Positions 46,301-57,720 of a DNA stretch of 64,000 bases are shown here, piece by piece (position 1 is the stretch's first letter; each line of letters starts with the position of its first letter). The stretch spans positions 1,426,001-1,490,000 of the forward strand of contig JANTUC010000004.1 of assembly GCA_026873275.1 (NCBI GenBank), given 5' to 3'. The DNA comes from Pseudopithomyces maydicus. Lineage: Eukaryota > Ascomycota > Dothideomycetes > Pleosporales > Didymosphaeriaceae. Under the pieces are notes generated by a model. It did no database searches, was not told the origin of the DNA, and saw only the letters and a list, made by a program, of their open reading frames with translations. Position numbers and translations under genes: made by a program.

Positions 46301-48775
46301 TTCTTGATGGTTTGGGCGGTCGCAGGGTATGATTTGAATTCGGGTGTTTGCATTGCTTGACGGGCCATCATTTGCTGGTATTCGTACTGATTCCGCGCAG
46401 CTGCAAGCATGTTTCCCGGCATCTGTGGACCTTGTCCGGGGAACTGTGGTCGTGATGGAGGATCTTGGGGTTCAGGCTGGCGCGGTACCCATCCCCGCAT
46501 CTGCGCTTCCATCATTGCTCGCGGATCTTGCACCAAGCGCGGATCAGGCGAGGTTGGGGGCGAGGTAGAAGGTGAGGTTTGTTGTTGATGACGATTGGTT
46601 GGTTTGGGCATCTCGGACATATTCGGTGACGGAAGCTTCTGAGGAGGTGGGGATGTATTGCTAGCAGGAGGAGGGGATATGTTGCTGTGAGGCGAGGACT
46701 TGGTGCTTTCCCGATAGCTGCTGAGTGGCGATACGTTCTTACTGCCCAGGTCAGCTTGCGAAGGTTGCTCTAGAAGGCGCGTGTTTGACGATGCCCGGGG
46801 TCTTTGGGTCTTTGTGTTTGTACCAGGACCATGAAGGGCTTGGCTCGATCGCTGAACTCGTGTATTGGGAAGCGGTGGGGGTGGGTCTGCAATGGGACCA
46901 CCAGGGCGGTTGATCTCGTCTTGCGGGCGACCGTTAGCATCTCGAGGGCCCCAAACAAAACTCATTGGTCGTTCATCGCTGTACCGCACCGCAGCTTCTT
47001 CCATGGGGGTTGAGGACGGGGCGGGCTTGGAGGGTTGGGATGCAGCAGGGTGTGCGGAGGCAGGGTTTTTGAGCGGCTGATCCGTGGTAACACGCAAAGG
47101 TCGACCTTGGCCGTCTTGCACGTCTTTTACTAGACCGTTGTGGTCGGCATACAGGTCAAAGTCATCGCTGTCGATTGCATGGTCGATGGTGCGGTCGGAT
47201 GAATTAGGCTCTTCCTTGATCTGCACAGGGATTGGGGATGTCTTAGCAGACGGAATCTGCCGCCGCCTCGCCTGGGCAGAGGGCGGACGTGATCGAGGCA
47301 GGTGGTTGCTCGAGACGGGGGAAATGGAGGCGTCATCCGCCGAGACCATGGACGAGATCTTGGATATGAGCGACTCGGAGCGCTTATGGGCAGCAGGCTT
47401 GGCAAAGTCCGGAGATTGCTGTGGGTGCTGTGGGTGCTGTGGATGTTGCGGGTGCTGTGGGCCCTCCTGGGGGTGTCGGACTTGATCGGAGCTGCTGGCT
47501 CAGGTGCATCTGGGGCCGACATGAGGGTTGGTGTCTCGTCTGCTGCCGACCACGATGGCTGCAGCTGCTCGTGCTGCCGGCCTGGTGGCAGAGCGTCGAC
47601 CTCGTCCGGGCTGTCATCGGGCTGCGACGGTGCCGCGGTGCTCGCCTGCCCCAGCGACTCGAATGACGACTGCGAGTGTAGATACTCCACCGCGACTGCG
47701 TGCACCACGCGGTAGGCGCTGAGTTGTTGATGCGCCTTGGGCCGCGGGGTAGCCTTTAGTGCATCTTCGTCTTCACCCTCCGCCGCCGCCGCCTCGACAA
47801 CCCTGACGACAATTGGCTCGTCACTCCCGTCCATAGCAGCCCGCGGATGCCGCTCGTCGACGTGTGCGCCTGCTTCCTCGCCGTCGCTCGAGGCATGCGA
47901 CGACATGGGCGAGAGGTCGCTGCCTATGAGCTCCGTCTCGTAAGAAAAGCCCGCCTCCCCGCCCCGCCTCCCACCCTTCACCTGGGCCGTGCCTGTCGCT
48001 TGTTCATCACCAGAGCTATCCGATACGTCCGGAGCGAGTGTCGCTGGTGCCATCACGGGGCTCACGTCAATGCATCTCTGTTGCACCTCGTGCGGGAATG
48101 GACGAGCGGGAACTGATTCAGCCCCATCCTGCCCTGCATCAGGTAAGCGAGAGCCCTCGTCTTGGTCTTGAACACTCTCCACATCTGCTCCATCTGCTCC
48201 ATCTGCTCCACCTGCTCCACCTGCTCCACCTGCTCCACCTGCTCCATCTGCTTCATCTTGAGCCACTCGGTCAACGGCCTCTGACTCGAATGTCTGCTCT
48301 TTATCCGACTTGTCACCTCCGGGCGAGGGAGGCCCCTCTTCCAACGTCCCCAGCTCTCCCGCTGGTGGCGTCGAGTGCCTGATGACGGATTGCAACAGCC
48401 TATGGCTCAGGTCCATATCACCTGGAATCGGTCGCATGGCCGGAAGCTCCCCCCGCCTTCCATACCCCTCCATGAGAAAGCACCCTTTGCCGGGCTTGGC
48501 AGTACACCAAGACGCTCAGGTGTTGGTGGTGTACTCGACATCGCCTTGCGACCTGTAGTCCATATCTCCGGTGGATGATATGATTGCGGTCGACTTTCCG
48601 CAGGTATCGTTTCAATGCTGCGAAGGATGATGCTATTTGGGCGCGACCTAGACTGGCTCGTACGATGAAACGGCGAAGAAAAGTGTCGCTTGTGCTTCTT
48701 CTCCCTCTCTCCTCTGAAGCTATTGCATGTATCCAATGATATGCGCGCGAATGTGTCAGAGACTGTGCTGCCCAT
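43333..48775 (-). CDS. Very long Pro/Gln/Ser-rich disordered protein (two frameshifts)
   Basis: One gene of about 1814 residues when two -1 shifts are repaired: C run 48449-48454 and G run 47469-47473. With both bases added, 5445 nt is a multiple of three. The N-terminus is MGSTVSDTFARISLDTCNSF with a basic stretch, then ELPAMRPIPGDMDLSHRLLQ. An acidic part with Gly-Gly-Ala repeats follows, then QHPQHP repeats, a Lys/Ser block (KRSESLISKISSM) and DSDDFDLYADHNG. Long Pro/Gln/Ser tracts fill the rest, with a basic Arg/Glu helical stretch (ERERARARARELERS) near the end. The last residues FPGQEWVPTWTDD look conserved. No catalytic domain is visible; a scaffold or polarity/actin role is conceivable but not shown. 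An in-frame stretch extends upstream of the ATG to an AG, so an extra 5' exon is possible. Confidence 0.75.
47421..47463. repeat. 9-nt tandem repeat coding QHP
   Basis: About five imperfect 9-nt units (GTGGGTGCT-like on the plus strand) code the Gln-His-Pro repeat of the disordered protein; the frameshift at 47469-47473 lies immediately beside it. Confidence 0.8.
48180..48258. repeat. 9-nt tandem repeat coding Gly-Gly-Ala / Gly-Ala-Asp
   Basis: About eight 9-nt units of CTGCTCCAC/T type code a Gly-Gly-Ala then Gly-Ala-Asp tract. Unit length is a multiple of three, so copy number can vary without breaking the frame. Confidence 0.85.
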
Positions 48776-49107
48776 GTCCGAGGGTTCTTCGGATGCTTCG
48801 CGAGACGAGGGTTCCGATTCCGAGGTGGCCTACATCACAATCAACACATGGGCTTTCACGGTGTCACAGTAGAAGTCGTGAAGAAAAAAAAAGGATATTG
48901 TATTGGCCCTAATCATACATAAGAGTAATAACAGAAAGTGGAAGAATTAGGGCCCACAGGTTAGAGACGGGAGAGATGACCAAAGTTGGCAACAAAGACC
49001 CGAGTCATCCGTCACAGCTCCACCCGTCTATCATTAGAGGAGAAATCGTGAGGTATATCGTGGAATCATACCATGGCAGGAAAGGGAGAACGACAAACTC
49101 TAGGAAA

Positions 49108-52100
49108 TCATTTATCTACCTTGTCGCTTTTGAAGCGGCTCTTGCCCTTGGCGAACAGGCCCTTTGCCCCAGTCATGCCTTTACCGCTCAAAACACCAGC
49201 TGTGTGCAGTAGGTCCTTGCCTTTAGCCTGCATCTGATGGCTAGCGCTCCTGCCACTTCCTTGGAACGTCGGTGCCGAGGAAGGTGTGGTGGGAGTCTGG
49301 GCCGAAGCACTAGACGGTTCTGCTGGATGAGTACTTGAACCGTGATGTTTTCCGAACAAGGATATGGACCCAGTAGGTCTATGGCGCATTGTTCCTGATG
49401 TGTTTAGAACGGGCCGTGGTTGTGGGTAAGATTGCGTCACAAGGTCTGGATTTTTCTCAACGGCCGTGCCGATCCAATCACCCAATCCATGGTCCGTATG
49501 TGCCCAATGGTCGCGCATCTTGTTGTAGCTATTTATCCTCTCCACTGGAGATTTGATCTGCAATATATCCTTAAAACCCAGAGGTTTATCAGATGTAGGA
49601 GATGCCGTAGCAGTAAAAGGTACAGCAGCAGGCTCCTGATGTCCGTGCAGCGGAGCGTGTATGGTCGAATTCGAGACTATGTCTTTGGCAGAGCCATGAT
49701 CCAGAGCGGCTGGGTCCAAAGCGGCCACGTCTTGACCGGGTCGTGTTTGGTCAGACATAGGAGAAACCTCACGGCTGAGACGAGGTGGTAAGTCTACAGC
49801 TTCAGGGTTTAGAGCGGAGTTGACTACGTGTAGACCTGCAGGGGGAGATGAAGGTCGGTCGGTGTTGGATGGAGGTAGATTGGAAGTAGGGCTTGCAGCA
49901 TGCATGTTAGTCGAACGAATTTCGAAATCGGATTCACTGATCGGTTCCGGTTTGACTGGAGCAACGCCGTGGATGGGACCAAAGTATGGCTCGGGTGGTT
50001 CGCCAACTCCTTGCTCTTCTTTAAGTCGCTCGATCTCAAGAGAGGGAGTCTTTTCTTCTTTATCTATCCGTATGCTGTCTTTAGATTCTGCAATGCTGGA
50101 AGATGGCTGAAGCTTGTTGATCACGAGACTTGATCCCCCACCTTCTTCCCAGCTGAAACGTGTGAGAATGGACCGCTTTGTGGCATCATCGGGTGAATGT
50201 ATAACAGGGTCTGGCACAGGTGATATTCCAACGTTTGGACGCATTTGATGATCATTGTTCTGGTCCTGATTGTGCGATTTTCGTGGAAATGTACCATCAC
50301 CGTCCGCCCAGTAGCTCTCATACTCGATGGGGAACAAGGAACTTTCGCGGTTCATGGTGTCAGTGCCGGCATATAACACTGCTGAAGGATTTTCGGTAGT
50401 GGGCCCTACGGTTGTTGACTGGGGTGTCAAACTCGCAACAATCTCTTTTCGCAGCCTGTCACTCTCCTGATCATCATCCGTCGTATCGACGCTAAGCTGA
50501 GGCATTATAGCAGGTCTTTCGAGAGGTGTGCTCGACGAGATCGATGGTCGGGGTTTGGTATCGCTGTCTTTCATAGGTGGAGTCGGTGGCATTTCTTCGG
50601 ACTCAGGGGTGCCTTTGGCAAGTGGCGTGGGCGGGATGGTTGATACGAACGACTCTTCTCGATATAACTGAAGGGGTCGCGGTAACACACTGCCATGTGT
50701 TTGGTCATGACTCGTCTCTTTCGTGGGCGATGATCCAAGACCAACGGAAGTCTGTACGGCTTCACCAACCGCAGCACCTGCAGCTTTCAGAGCATCTAGC
50801 GGGTTTGCCAGGCGGCCAGAATCCAATTTGGAAGGATCTGCCAGTGCAGCCGAAGATTTAGCTGTGGTTGGTGTGAGGTCAACTTCTCCCAGGGGTAGCG
50901 GCACATGATCATCAATAGCAGAGACGTCGTCAGTACTGAGTTGCTTACTTGGGCTAGTTACACTGGTTGCATAGGACTCCCACTGCCCAGGCAGCTTTGG
51001 CCGGAAACTTGCCTCGCGCTCGGCCGTAGGTCTGGGGTCCAGGCTACCTCTCGATGGGCTAACAGGTTTTGTGGGGGAAGTCGGGCGCGAGTTCTCACCA
51101 CTTCTTTCCCATGACTCTACACTCGTACGAGAGGTGTTCGATTGTGTAGAGCCACGCCGAGGATGTGAGACGTCGCCGAACTTGCCAGCCAGTTCCTGCA
51201 CACGACCTTTACCGGGAGACTCGGAACGTGAGCGTGGGACAGGGTCAGCAATGAACGTGGAGGCTTGATGAGTTTCCAGAAATGCTATCTGTGACTCTTT
51301 CTCGGCCACGCTTAGCTCTGGTTGTGCTTTGATCGGGCTGAATCTCATTGCCTCGGCAATATCCGCTTCGCGAACGGCGGGATCGGACGGCAGGACTACT
51401 TTCAAATCTTCCGGTGAATCATCTAAGGAGGACAGTTGGGCAGTCTCGGGCTCAGGAACTTGAGCCTGTGGGCTGATGGCGGGAGATCGCGCGGGGCTGC
51501 CAGTAGCGTTGGGTGTTGTCAGTCCGCTGCCGGGAAGCGATGTACCGGAGGCATTGCGGGAGTGTGCAGGCGAAGCTTTTCGCGGGACCTGATGGGTGCC
51601 ACCTAGTAGCAACGCTGCAGAGGTTGGCCGGGAGACGGGGGTGTTGCTCTCACTAGCCTCTTCAGCAATCACGGGGGTGGTACCATCACCACCAGCATTC
51701 CTAGCCTTGAGCGCCGAGGTAGTTGAGCTAGGAACCCGACTCATTATTGGACTGATGCCAGAGGTGCTGCTCGTATTGCTTCGCGATACATTTGGGTCTG
51801 TCTTTGTGACGGGAGTTGGCGGCACAGAGCGTTGATCGTCGGCACGAGTGAAGGCCTGGTCGACGACGGAGCGGAGATGGTCATTGGCATTTGGAGGTTG
51901 TTCGTCCAAAGATGCACGGTCGCGTTCCTTCTTCTCCTCCTCGAACCTCTTGTAGATGTCGGCTGGCCGGATGAATGGCAGAGGTTTCCCCGGGTTACTC
52001 GGGGCACGGTCGCGTGGGGAGGCCGCTTGGGGCGAGTCTGGCTGGTCTATGCTGCTCTTGCGCGGGGGGAACGGCGCGTTCGGGGAAGCGGTCGTGGCAG

Positions 52101-52608
52101 CAGAGGGCGGGGACATACGTGTGTCGAGCTTGGGGGGCGCCCTCGGCTGGTCTGGGGGCGGGTAGGCTTGGGGCGCAAAGAAGGCGCGCTCCTCGCCGGC
52201 TTCGAACGAGTTCCTTCGCGCGTACGGGGCGGCACCTGAATGTCCCTGGCGCTGGGGGTCGGTGAAGCTCCTGCCAGGTTGGTCGAACCGCTGCAGGTGG
52301 CCATGGCCGGGTGCGTACGGGGCGGCGGGGGGCGGGGGCTCCTGTTCAGCAGCGCCGTACTCGTCGTACTCGTCGTAGTCGCCCCAGTCGTCCCCGTCGT
52401 AGGCGTTCTTCTTTGCCTCGACCCATTTCTTCGTCTTGGCACGATTGACGTTGGTCTTGAACGACACTGGCTGGGAGGGGAGCGGGTGCTGAGGGCGGCG
52501 GTCGCTGAGGGTCGTTAGCACGGGTCGTCCTGCAGCAGCGGCTGCCACCTGAGGAACGTACAGAGGCGACCTGGAGGCGTCTGGCTGGAAGCGGTACGGG
52601 CCAGACAT
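49108..52608 (-). CDS. Conserved-type disordered protein, 1166 residues, unknown
   Basis: Single exon, unbroken. The N-terminus holds a distinctive block (SFKTNVNRAKTKKWVEAKK, then YDGDDWGDYDEYDEYG), and LPFIRPADIYKRFEEEKKER follows at about residue 210. The middle is Ser/Pro/Thr-rich. A C-terminal part has GFKDILQIKSPVERINSYNK and DWIGTAVEKNPDL, and a Lys/Gly tail (KGKDLLHTAGVLSGKGMTGA) ends SRFKSDKVDK. The conserved-looking short blocks separated by disorder suggest a scaffold with linear motifs. No enzymatic domain; the family is not recognised by name. Same orientation as the preceding disordered-protein gene, 332 bp upstream of it. Confidence 0.75.
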   Translation of the reverse strand: MSGPYRFQPDASRSPLYVPQVAAAAAGRPVLTTLSDRRPQHPLPSQPVSFKTNVNRAKTKKWVEAKKNAYDGDDWGDYDEYDEYGAAEQEPPPPAAPYAPGHGHLQRFDQPGRSFTDPQRQGHSGAAPYARRNSFEAGEERAFFAPQAYPPPDQPRAPPKLDTRMSPPSAATTASPNAPFPPRKSSIDQPDSPQAASPRDRAPSNPGKPLPFIRPADIYKRFEEEKKERDRASLDEQPPNANDHLRSVVDQAFTRADDQRSVPPTPVTKTDPNVSRSNTSSTSGISPIMSRVPSSTTSALKARNAGGDGTTPVIAEEASESNTPVSRPTSAALLLGGTHQVPRKASPAHSRNASGTSLPGSGLTTPNATGSPARSPAISPQAQVPEPETAQLSSLDDSPEDLKVVLPSDPAVREADIAEAMRFSPIKAQPELSVAEKESQIAFLETHQASTFIADPVPRSRSESPGKGRVQELAGKFGDVSHPRRGSTQSNTSRTSVESWERSGENSRPTSPTKPVSPSRGSLDPRPTAEREASFRPKLPGQWESYATSVTSPSKQLSTDDVSAIDDHVPLPLGEVDLTPTTAKSSAALADPSKLDSGRLANPLDALKAAGAAVGEAVQTSVGLGSSPTKETSHDQTHGSVLPRPLQLYREESFVSTIPPTPLAKGTPESEEMPPTPPMKDSDTKPRPSISSSTPLERPAIMPQLSVDTTDDDQESDRLRKEIVASLTPQSTTVGPTTENPSAVLYAGTDTMNRESSLFPIEYESYWADGDGTFPRKSHNQDQNNDHQMRPNVGISPVPDPVIHSPDDATKRSILTRFSWEEGGGSSLVINKLQPSSSIAESKDSIRIDKEEKTPSLEIERLKEEQGVGEPPEPYFGPIHGVAPVKPEPISESDFEIRSTNMHAASPTSNLPPSNTDRPSSPPAGLHVVNSALNPEAVDLPPRLSREVSPMSDQTRPGQDVAALDPAALDHGSAKDIVSNSTIHAPLHGHQEPAAVPFTATASPTSDKPLGFKDILQIKSPVERINSYNKMRDHWAHTDHGLGDWIGTAVEKNPDLVTQSYPQPRPVLNTSGTMRHRPTGSISLFGKHHGSSTHPAEPSSASAQTPTTPSSAPTFQGSGRSASHQMQAKGKDLLHTAGVLSGKGMTGAKGLFAKGKSRFKSDKVDK

Positions 52609-53255
52609 GATGTCGATTGTCGTCGAGGATCAGAGCATGGCCCATGGGATCGCAGGCGGCGGGACGAGGCAAGGCGTCTGCCCAGGTGGCGGCAACGGGA
52701 CGGTGGGCTGCGGCGGGCTGCCTCGAGAAGCTGCCGCGACGGCTACGACTACGGCTACAGCTACGGCTACAGCTACAGCTACAGCAGCAATGCGCGGCAC
52801 GATAGTGGGAGCTTCCCCTTGAGCGCAGAGGGTGAGGGCAGACGCCAGGCAAACGGGGGCGCAATCTGCCAACATGCTGCTACGGCAGGGCGGGTCATTA
52901 GGCCAGGCCCCCTGCTCATCGAGGACTAGTCGCGACCTGCATCACCTTTGAAGAGGCGCGCGCCCCAGCATTGTCGCCATCCATTCCCCCACAGTCCACA
53001 GTCCACAGTCCACTGCCCACTGCCCACGACCCACGGCCCACGCGGCCCACGCAATCCCACACCTACAGCAAACATATCCGCACGCTTTGCCCATCCTGCA
53101 CTCGTACCTGCTCCCCATCCACGCCTCCCGCCTTCCGACCCCCGATCCCCCGACCCTGCCCTGCGTCACGACCTTGTGAACACGCAGCAACATCGCCACC
53201 CCCATTGCCCTCGGCACCGCACCCGCCCATTCCCGCCGTCCTCGCCAGTGGTGAC
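52609..53255. promoter_or_regulatory. Divergent intergenic region of the disordered protein and SED5
   Basis: 647 bp between two divergent start codons. It contains a hexanucleotide CTACGG/CTACAG tandem array at about 52740-52786 and a CCACAGT/CCCACTG-type minisatellite at about 52988-53050. No named element is claimed. Confidence 0.55.
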
Positions 53256-54330
53256 ATGGCCGTGTCGATACAGGACCGTACGGACGAGTTCCGCTCCATC
53301 CTGGCACAGGCGCAACGGAAGCAGGCACAGTCCAAGACGGGAGCACAGCGGCAGTCTCTCCTGACGGCGCAACAAAAGGCCGAAGCGACCGCACACCCCA
53401 AGCACTCCGAGTTCCAGCGCAGCGCCCGCGATGTGGCACGGGGAATCTCAGGCACCATGGCCAAGCTCGAGCGCCTGGCCCAGTTGGCACGACGCAAGAC
53501 GCTGTTTGACGACCGACCGGTCGAGATTGACGAGCTGACTTTTGTGATCAAGCAAGACATGGCCCAGCTGTCGCGTCAAATACAGGACCTCCAGGCACTT
53601 ACGAGCAGACAACACCCCAAGGCGAAGCCCGGCGCAGATCAGGAAGGCGAGCACAACCACCAGGTGGTGGTCATGCTCAAGGACAAGCTCCAGAACGTCG
53701 GCGGCAGCTTCAAAGACGTGCTGGAAGTGCGAACCAAGAACATGCAGGCTTCGCGAACACGGACAGAACAGTTCCTCTCCAGCGCCGCGTCACACTCGCA
53801 GACAAACCTCGATCCCAGCAGAACCGACTCGCCACTCTACCAAACGCCCCAGAGAGGACGGTCGCCGGGCGGGTTCCGCAATACGAATGCCGCGCAGCAG
53901 GATCTCTTGTCCCTGGATCCCTCGGGTTCGTCGGCGCTTGGGCGGGGCGGCGCGCAGTCGGACGCCCAGCTCATGCTCATGGAAGAGGCGCAGGCGCCGA
54001 ACCAGTACATCCAGCAGCGTGGGCACGCGATAGAATCCATCGAGAGCACGATCTCGGAGCTTGGGAGCATATTCGGCCAGTTGGCGCAGATGGTGTCGGA
54101 GCAAGGAGAGCAGATCCAGCGCATCGACGCAAATACCGAGGACGTTGTCGACAACGTGGAAGGTGCGCAGCGCGAGCTGATGAAGTACTGGAACCGCGTG
54201 CAGGGCAACAGGTGGCTGGTGGCAAAGATGTTCGGCGTGTTGATGATATGTATGTTTCGCGGGCACGTGTGATGGCGGCCGTTGCTGACGTATCGCAGTC
54301 TTCCTCCTCTGGGTCCTGATTGCCGGCTAG
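53256..54330 (+). CDS. SED5: Syntaxin-5-type t-SNARE Sed5
   Basis: Qa-SNARE of the cis-Golgi, acting in ER-to-Golgi and intra-Golgi fusion. Exons 53256-54249 and 54299-54330, 341 residues. The N-peptide (MAVSIQDRTDEFRSILAQAQ) is the Sly1-binding type. A Habc-like helical region follows, then the SNARE motif (ISELGSIFGQLAQMVSEQGE), with the zero-layer glutamine in SEQGE, and QRIDANTEDVVDNVEGAQRE. The tail anchor is split by the intron: only ten residues (FLLWVLIAG end) come from the last exon. Missing the 32-nt exon would truncate the membrane anchor. Confidence 0.95.
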
Positions 54331-54974
54331 ACGCCGCCGGCCTTTTCTTTTGTGCGCACGGCGTTTGGACAATGGGGGCACTGTACTACCTATTCCGCCT
54401 ACAGGCACATGTGGTTCTTGGGTTGCACCATAACGGGCGCAGGGTCATGCTATCCCTCTTGTAATCGAGCACGCTTGCATGCTCTTCCGCTTTCCCGCTC
54501 TTCCGCTCTCTTTGCCCCTTTGCCCCTTTAGCCCTTTGACTGTGTAGTCTATGCCTTTGCACCCAGTGATTTGTGACATGGACGGACAGGGTGCAGGAGC
54601 GCAGCCGAAAACTAGCGGGACTGACCTCATCCGTGCATGCTCATCTCCGGGTGGGTGCTGCTGCGTTGCGGCTCTCTCTCGCTGACAGGAGCGCCGGTGC
54701 AGCAGCTAAGCCTAGTGCGCATCGCCATGCCCCAGCACGCATGATGCGCCGACGCAGGTCACTTGATGGTGCAATCCCACGGCCCACTCTCTCGCATCGC
54801 CGTCGAGCATCGAGGTAACCGCGGTTGCGTCGCAGCCAGGGTCCCATCATTGGCCAAACTCGCTTTCGTCGTCCTCGTCGTCCTCGTCGTCCTTGTCGTC
54901 CTCGTCCTCGTCTCCGTCCCATCTTCGCGTCCCGTCTCCCCAAGAACCCTTCATATGCCTCCTCCTGTGGCGCC
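54331..54974. other. Intergenic
   Basis: Promoter and leader of the next gene. A CTCGTCGTC-type 9-nt repeat at about 54866-54915 lies in the presumed leader. No gene supported. Confidence 0.5.
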
Positions 54975-56608
54975 ATGACGGATGCCGCCACCGACATCTT
55001 CGACCACCGCCGCTATCTGGAAGACGCCCTCCTGCTCCCGGACGGCGAGAATGAGGACGACGTGGACGCCCGGCTCACCGCCGCCGCAAGGGAATGCGGC
55101 ATCGATGACCCAGACCTGTTCCTGGTCCTCGACCTTCCCACTGCCATACAGAACATGTCGCTGACCTCACTGCCTGTCCATTCGCCCGGCATCCACGACG
55201 CTCACGACGCTCACGACGCCCGCTCCGCGTCGCCTGCCCGTGCTTCTTTTTCCGCGGACAGGAGCCCTGCGGCTCCCATACGCCATAGACACTCGTCGTC
55301 GCAGTTCACCTTCATGTCCCTTCCCAATCCTCCCATCGTCCGTCCCCACAGCACGAGGAAATCGAAGCGCGCATCCGCAATCTTTTCAATCTTCAGAAAA
55401 GAACAAAGGTTCGTGTTGTTACGCCTGACCTGTGACTTTAGTTCTTACTAGCATTTCCGCAGTGCGTGTCCATCCCGATCACATCACCACTACCACCATC
55501 CTCATCATTTCAAGCACCAAAGCCCCAAACTTGAATGTGGCCACTCTCTTTCCAAATATGCCATAAGGTCACACGTACAAGAAGCTCTCGAAAAGAAAGA
55601 CGGTGCTGCACCTATGTGTTGTGGTCGACCCTTGCCGCGCCATGTGCTGGCCATGGTTTTGACAAATGCAGAAGTGGACCTCGTGGCCGAAACCGCCATT
55701 CTGTCTCCCGACGAATCGTCATGCCGAGATTCCGGCTACAGCGAAAATGGATTGTCGTCTGTAGACCTGCCAAATGTCTTGGACGCGCAGGTGCTTGTGT
55801 CCAAATCTTCCACCGTGCCAGCTACCCCGACAGATGAGCCTGGTGAAGTCGAAGTAGCGCGACTAAATTCCGCTCTGCAAAGTGAAGCCTTTCAAAAATT
55901 ACTAAGAGGGCAGAGAGATGAATTCCGGCGAATCTCGGTCTTCGAAGCCAACCAGAGGCATACTCTTTTAGCCAACTACCAACACTCACTGGAACAGCTC
56001 GCGGTTCGGCTAAAGACCACTCAGCTTGAGAGAGAGCAACAGGTAATCCAAGCGCTCCCGCTTCGCATTTTGAAGCTTACCAGTCGCAGCATATGCAACA
56101 AATGGAACGTTTAGATGAGTTTCAGCTGCGAGTAGAACATGATCTTCGCGAGTCTCATCGTGCAGAGACGCAGAATGTCGCAACAGCCCTCAAGTACATG
56201 GAAGCGTATTGCATAGGACCGAATCCCGCACATCCAGAAATCTCATATGTAGTGACAGATGAGGATCGGAGGAAACTTGAGCGCCAGCGCATACTCCAAG
56301 GGAAGCTACCTGCTAAGCATGACAGCGTCATCAATGTCCTGAGGGCGAAGCAGGAGAGAGATGCAAAAGCAAAATTGCAAAGGCAACAGTCAGAACTGGA
56401 GCAGCTGAGACAAGACCATGTCGACGACACACGTGCACAACAAGTTCAATACGAAAGTGACACTCGCAGATTGGATGCAATCATTCAAACGAGAAGAGGC
56501 AGGGTTATTCGTAGGTGGGATTTGAAAATGGAAATATGGAGGAGGAATTGGGAGAAAGAGTATGGAATGACACTTCATGGCAGAATACCTCATGGAAATT
56601 GGCCATGA
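54975..56608 (+). CDS. Coiled-coil protein with partial RING/IBR-like zinc segment
   Basis: Exons 54975-55408, 55463-56042 and about 56090-56608 (an acceptor at 56083 also keeps phase). About 510 residues. The N-terminus (IFDHRRYLEDALLLPDGENE) is acidic; a basic Ser-rich part follows (KSKRASAIFSIFRKEQS). Then comes LECGHSLSKYAIRSHVQEAL with APMCCGRPLPRHVLAMVL, which resembles the second half of a fungal RING/IBR-type zinc finger: CGH and CC are present, but the leading CxxC pair is not visible. The rest is coiled coil (RQRILQGKLPAKHDSVINVL, KQERDAKAKLQRQQSELEQL) and a basic end. Function unknown; a degenerate zinc-binding scaffold is one reading. Confidence 0.7.
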
Positions 56609-57720
56609 CTTATCGACCTCAAGATCTTCAGCTATACACGCTCGCCTTCCTATTGAAGTCGTCTTCATCAACACATTAGAGATAATTCCACGTTTGGACG
56701 ACATCACGACATATCTTTCTTTCTACTTTCGACAATTATGGCGACAACGGCTCGGCTTCATCAGCACTTTGTATAAATACGACTACTCGAAACACAACAT
56801 GCTGTCGAGGCTTGAACGCATGCATCATCTTCTCGTGCTATCAGCATTGTATGGTCCAGTTTTTTGCCAATACCCAATACCTTCTTGTACATAGACTTTG
56901 TGGGCATGCATATTTTCTATTCCATATACCCCGACTTTCGTGTCGACCTTTCTGTCGTTTCTTTCCTCTCTTGAGGAGCTGGACAGTCTAGCCGTAATGC
57001 CTACATATCAGGAGCACTAAATAATAATGTCCAAGCTTATCACTGTATAACTCCACTGTCTACAACGTCCCATATTCTGTGTTTCCATCCGTTCCGAGCT
57101 TGTGGTGTGTTTAAGCAAGTCGACACAGTGAGAAAGAGGTATATTTACAATAGTTCGCAGGCTTCCAAAGGTACAAAATAGACTCCTGGTTTAGTTGAAG
57201 AACTAATGCTTGGATTGACGAAGCATTGCACAATGTATCTCAAGGTTGGGCAACGTTCAAGTATCAATCCACCGCAGAATGTAGCTATGTCTACGTAATA
57301 TATCGTGCTATATGCACAGCTGCAAGAGCCATCAGTCCAGTGAGGAGTCAAATAAATGACCCACCCAAAGTGCTCGAACCCTGTTAGGTCCCTGCCCCGA
57401 AAACTACCAAACTCGAGTTGTGCAACAGACATTACGCTCAATGTAAACATGATGGACAAACAGGGTAACGAAGGATAAGGGTATGCGCATACTCGAATAC
57501 AAAGGTAAGACATGCAACGGAATCCTAGTAGAAAGAGGAGAAGATAAGCAATCGATTCCTTGTGAGCCGACATAGGAGAAGAAGTACAGGGTATGAGGTG
57601 TATCAGGTAACAAAGCAGGTAGTACAGACAGCAAGGAGATCGAATGGTTCATTCATTTAGGTGCAAGATGGAAGTCCCTTTTTGGCGCATGGATGACGTT
57701 GTATAGACGAGGTCGCACTC
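56609..57720. other. Intergenic
   Basis: About 1.1 kb between two convergent gene ends (the coiled-coil gene and the septin). No gene supported. Confidence 0.55.
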
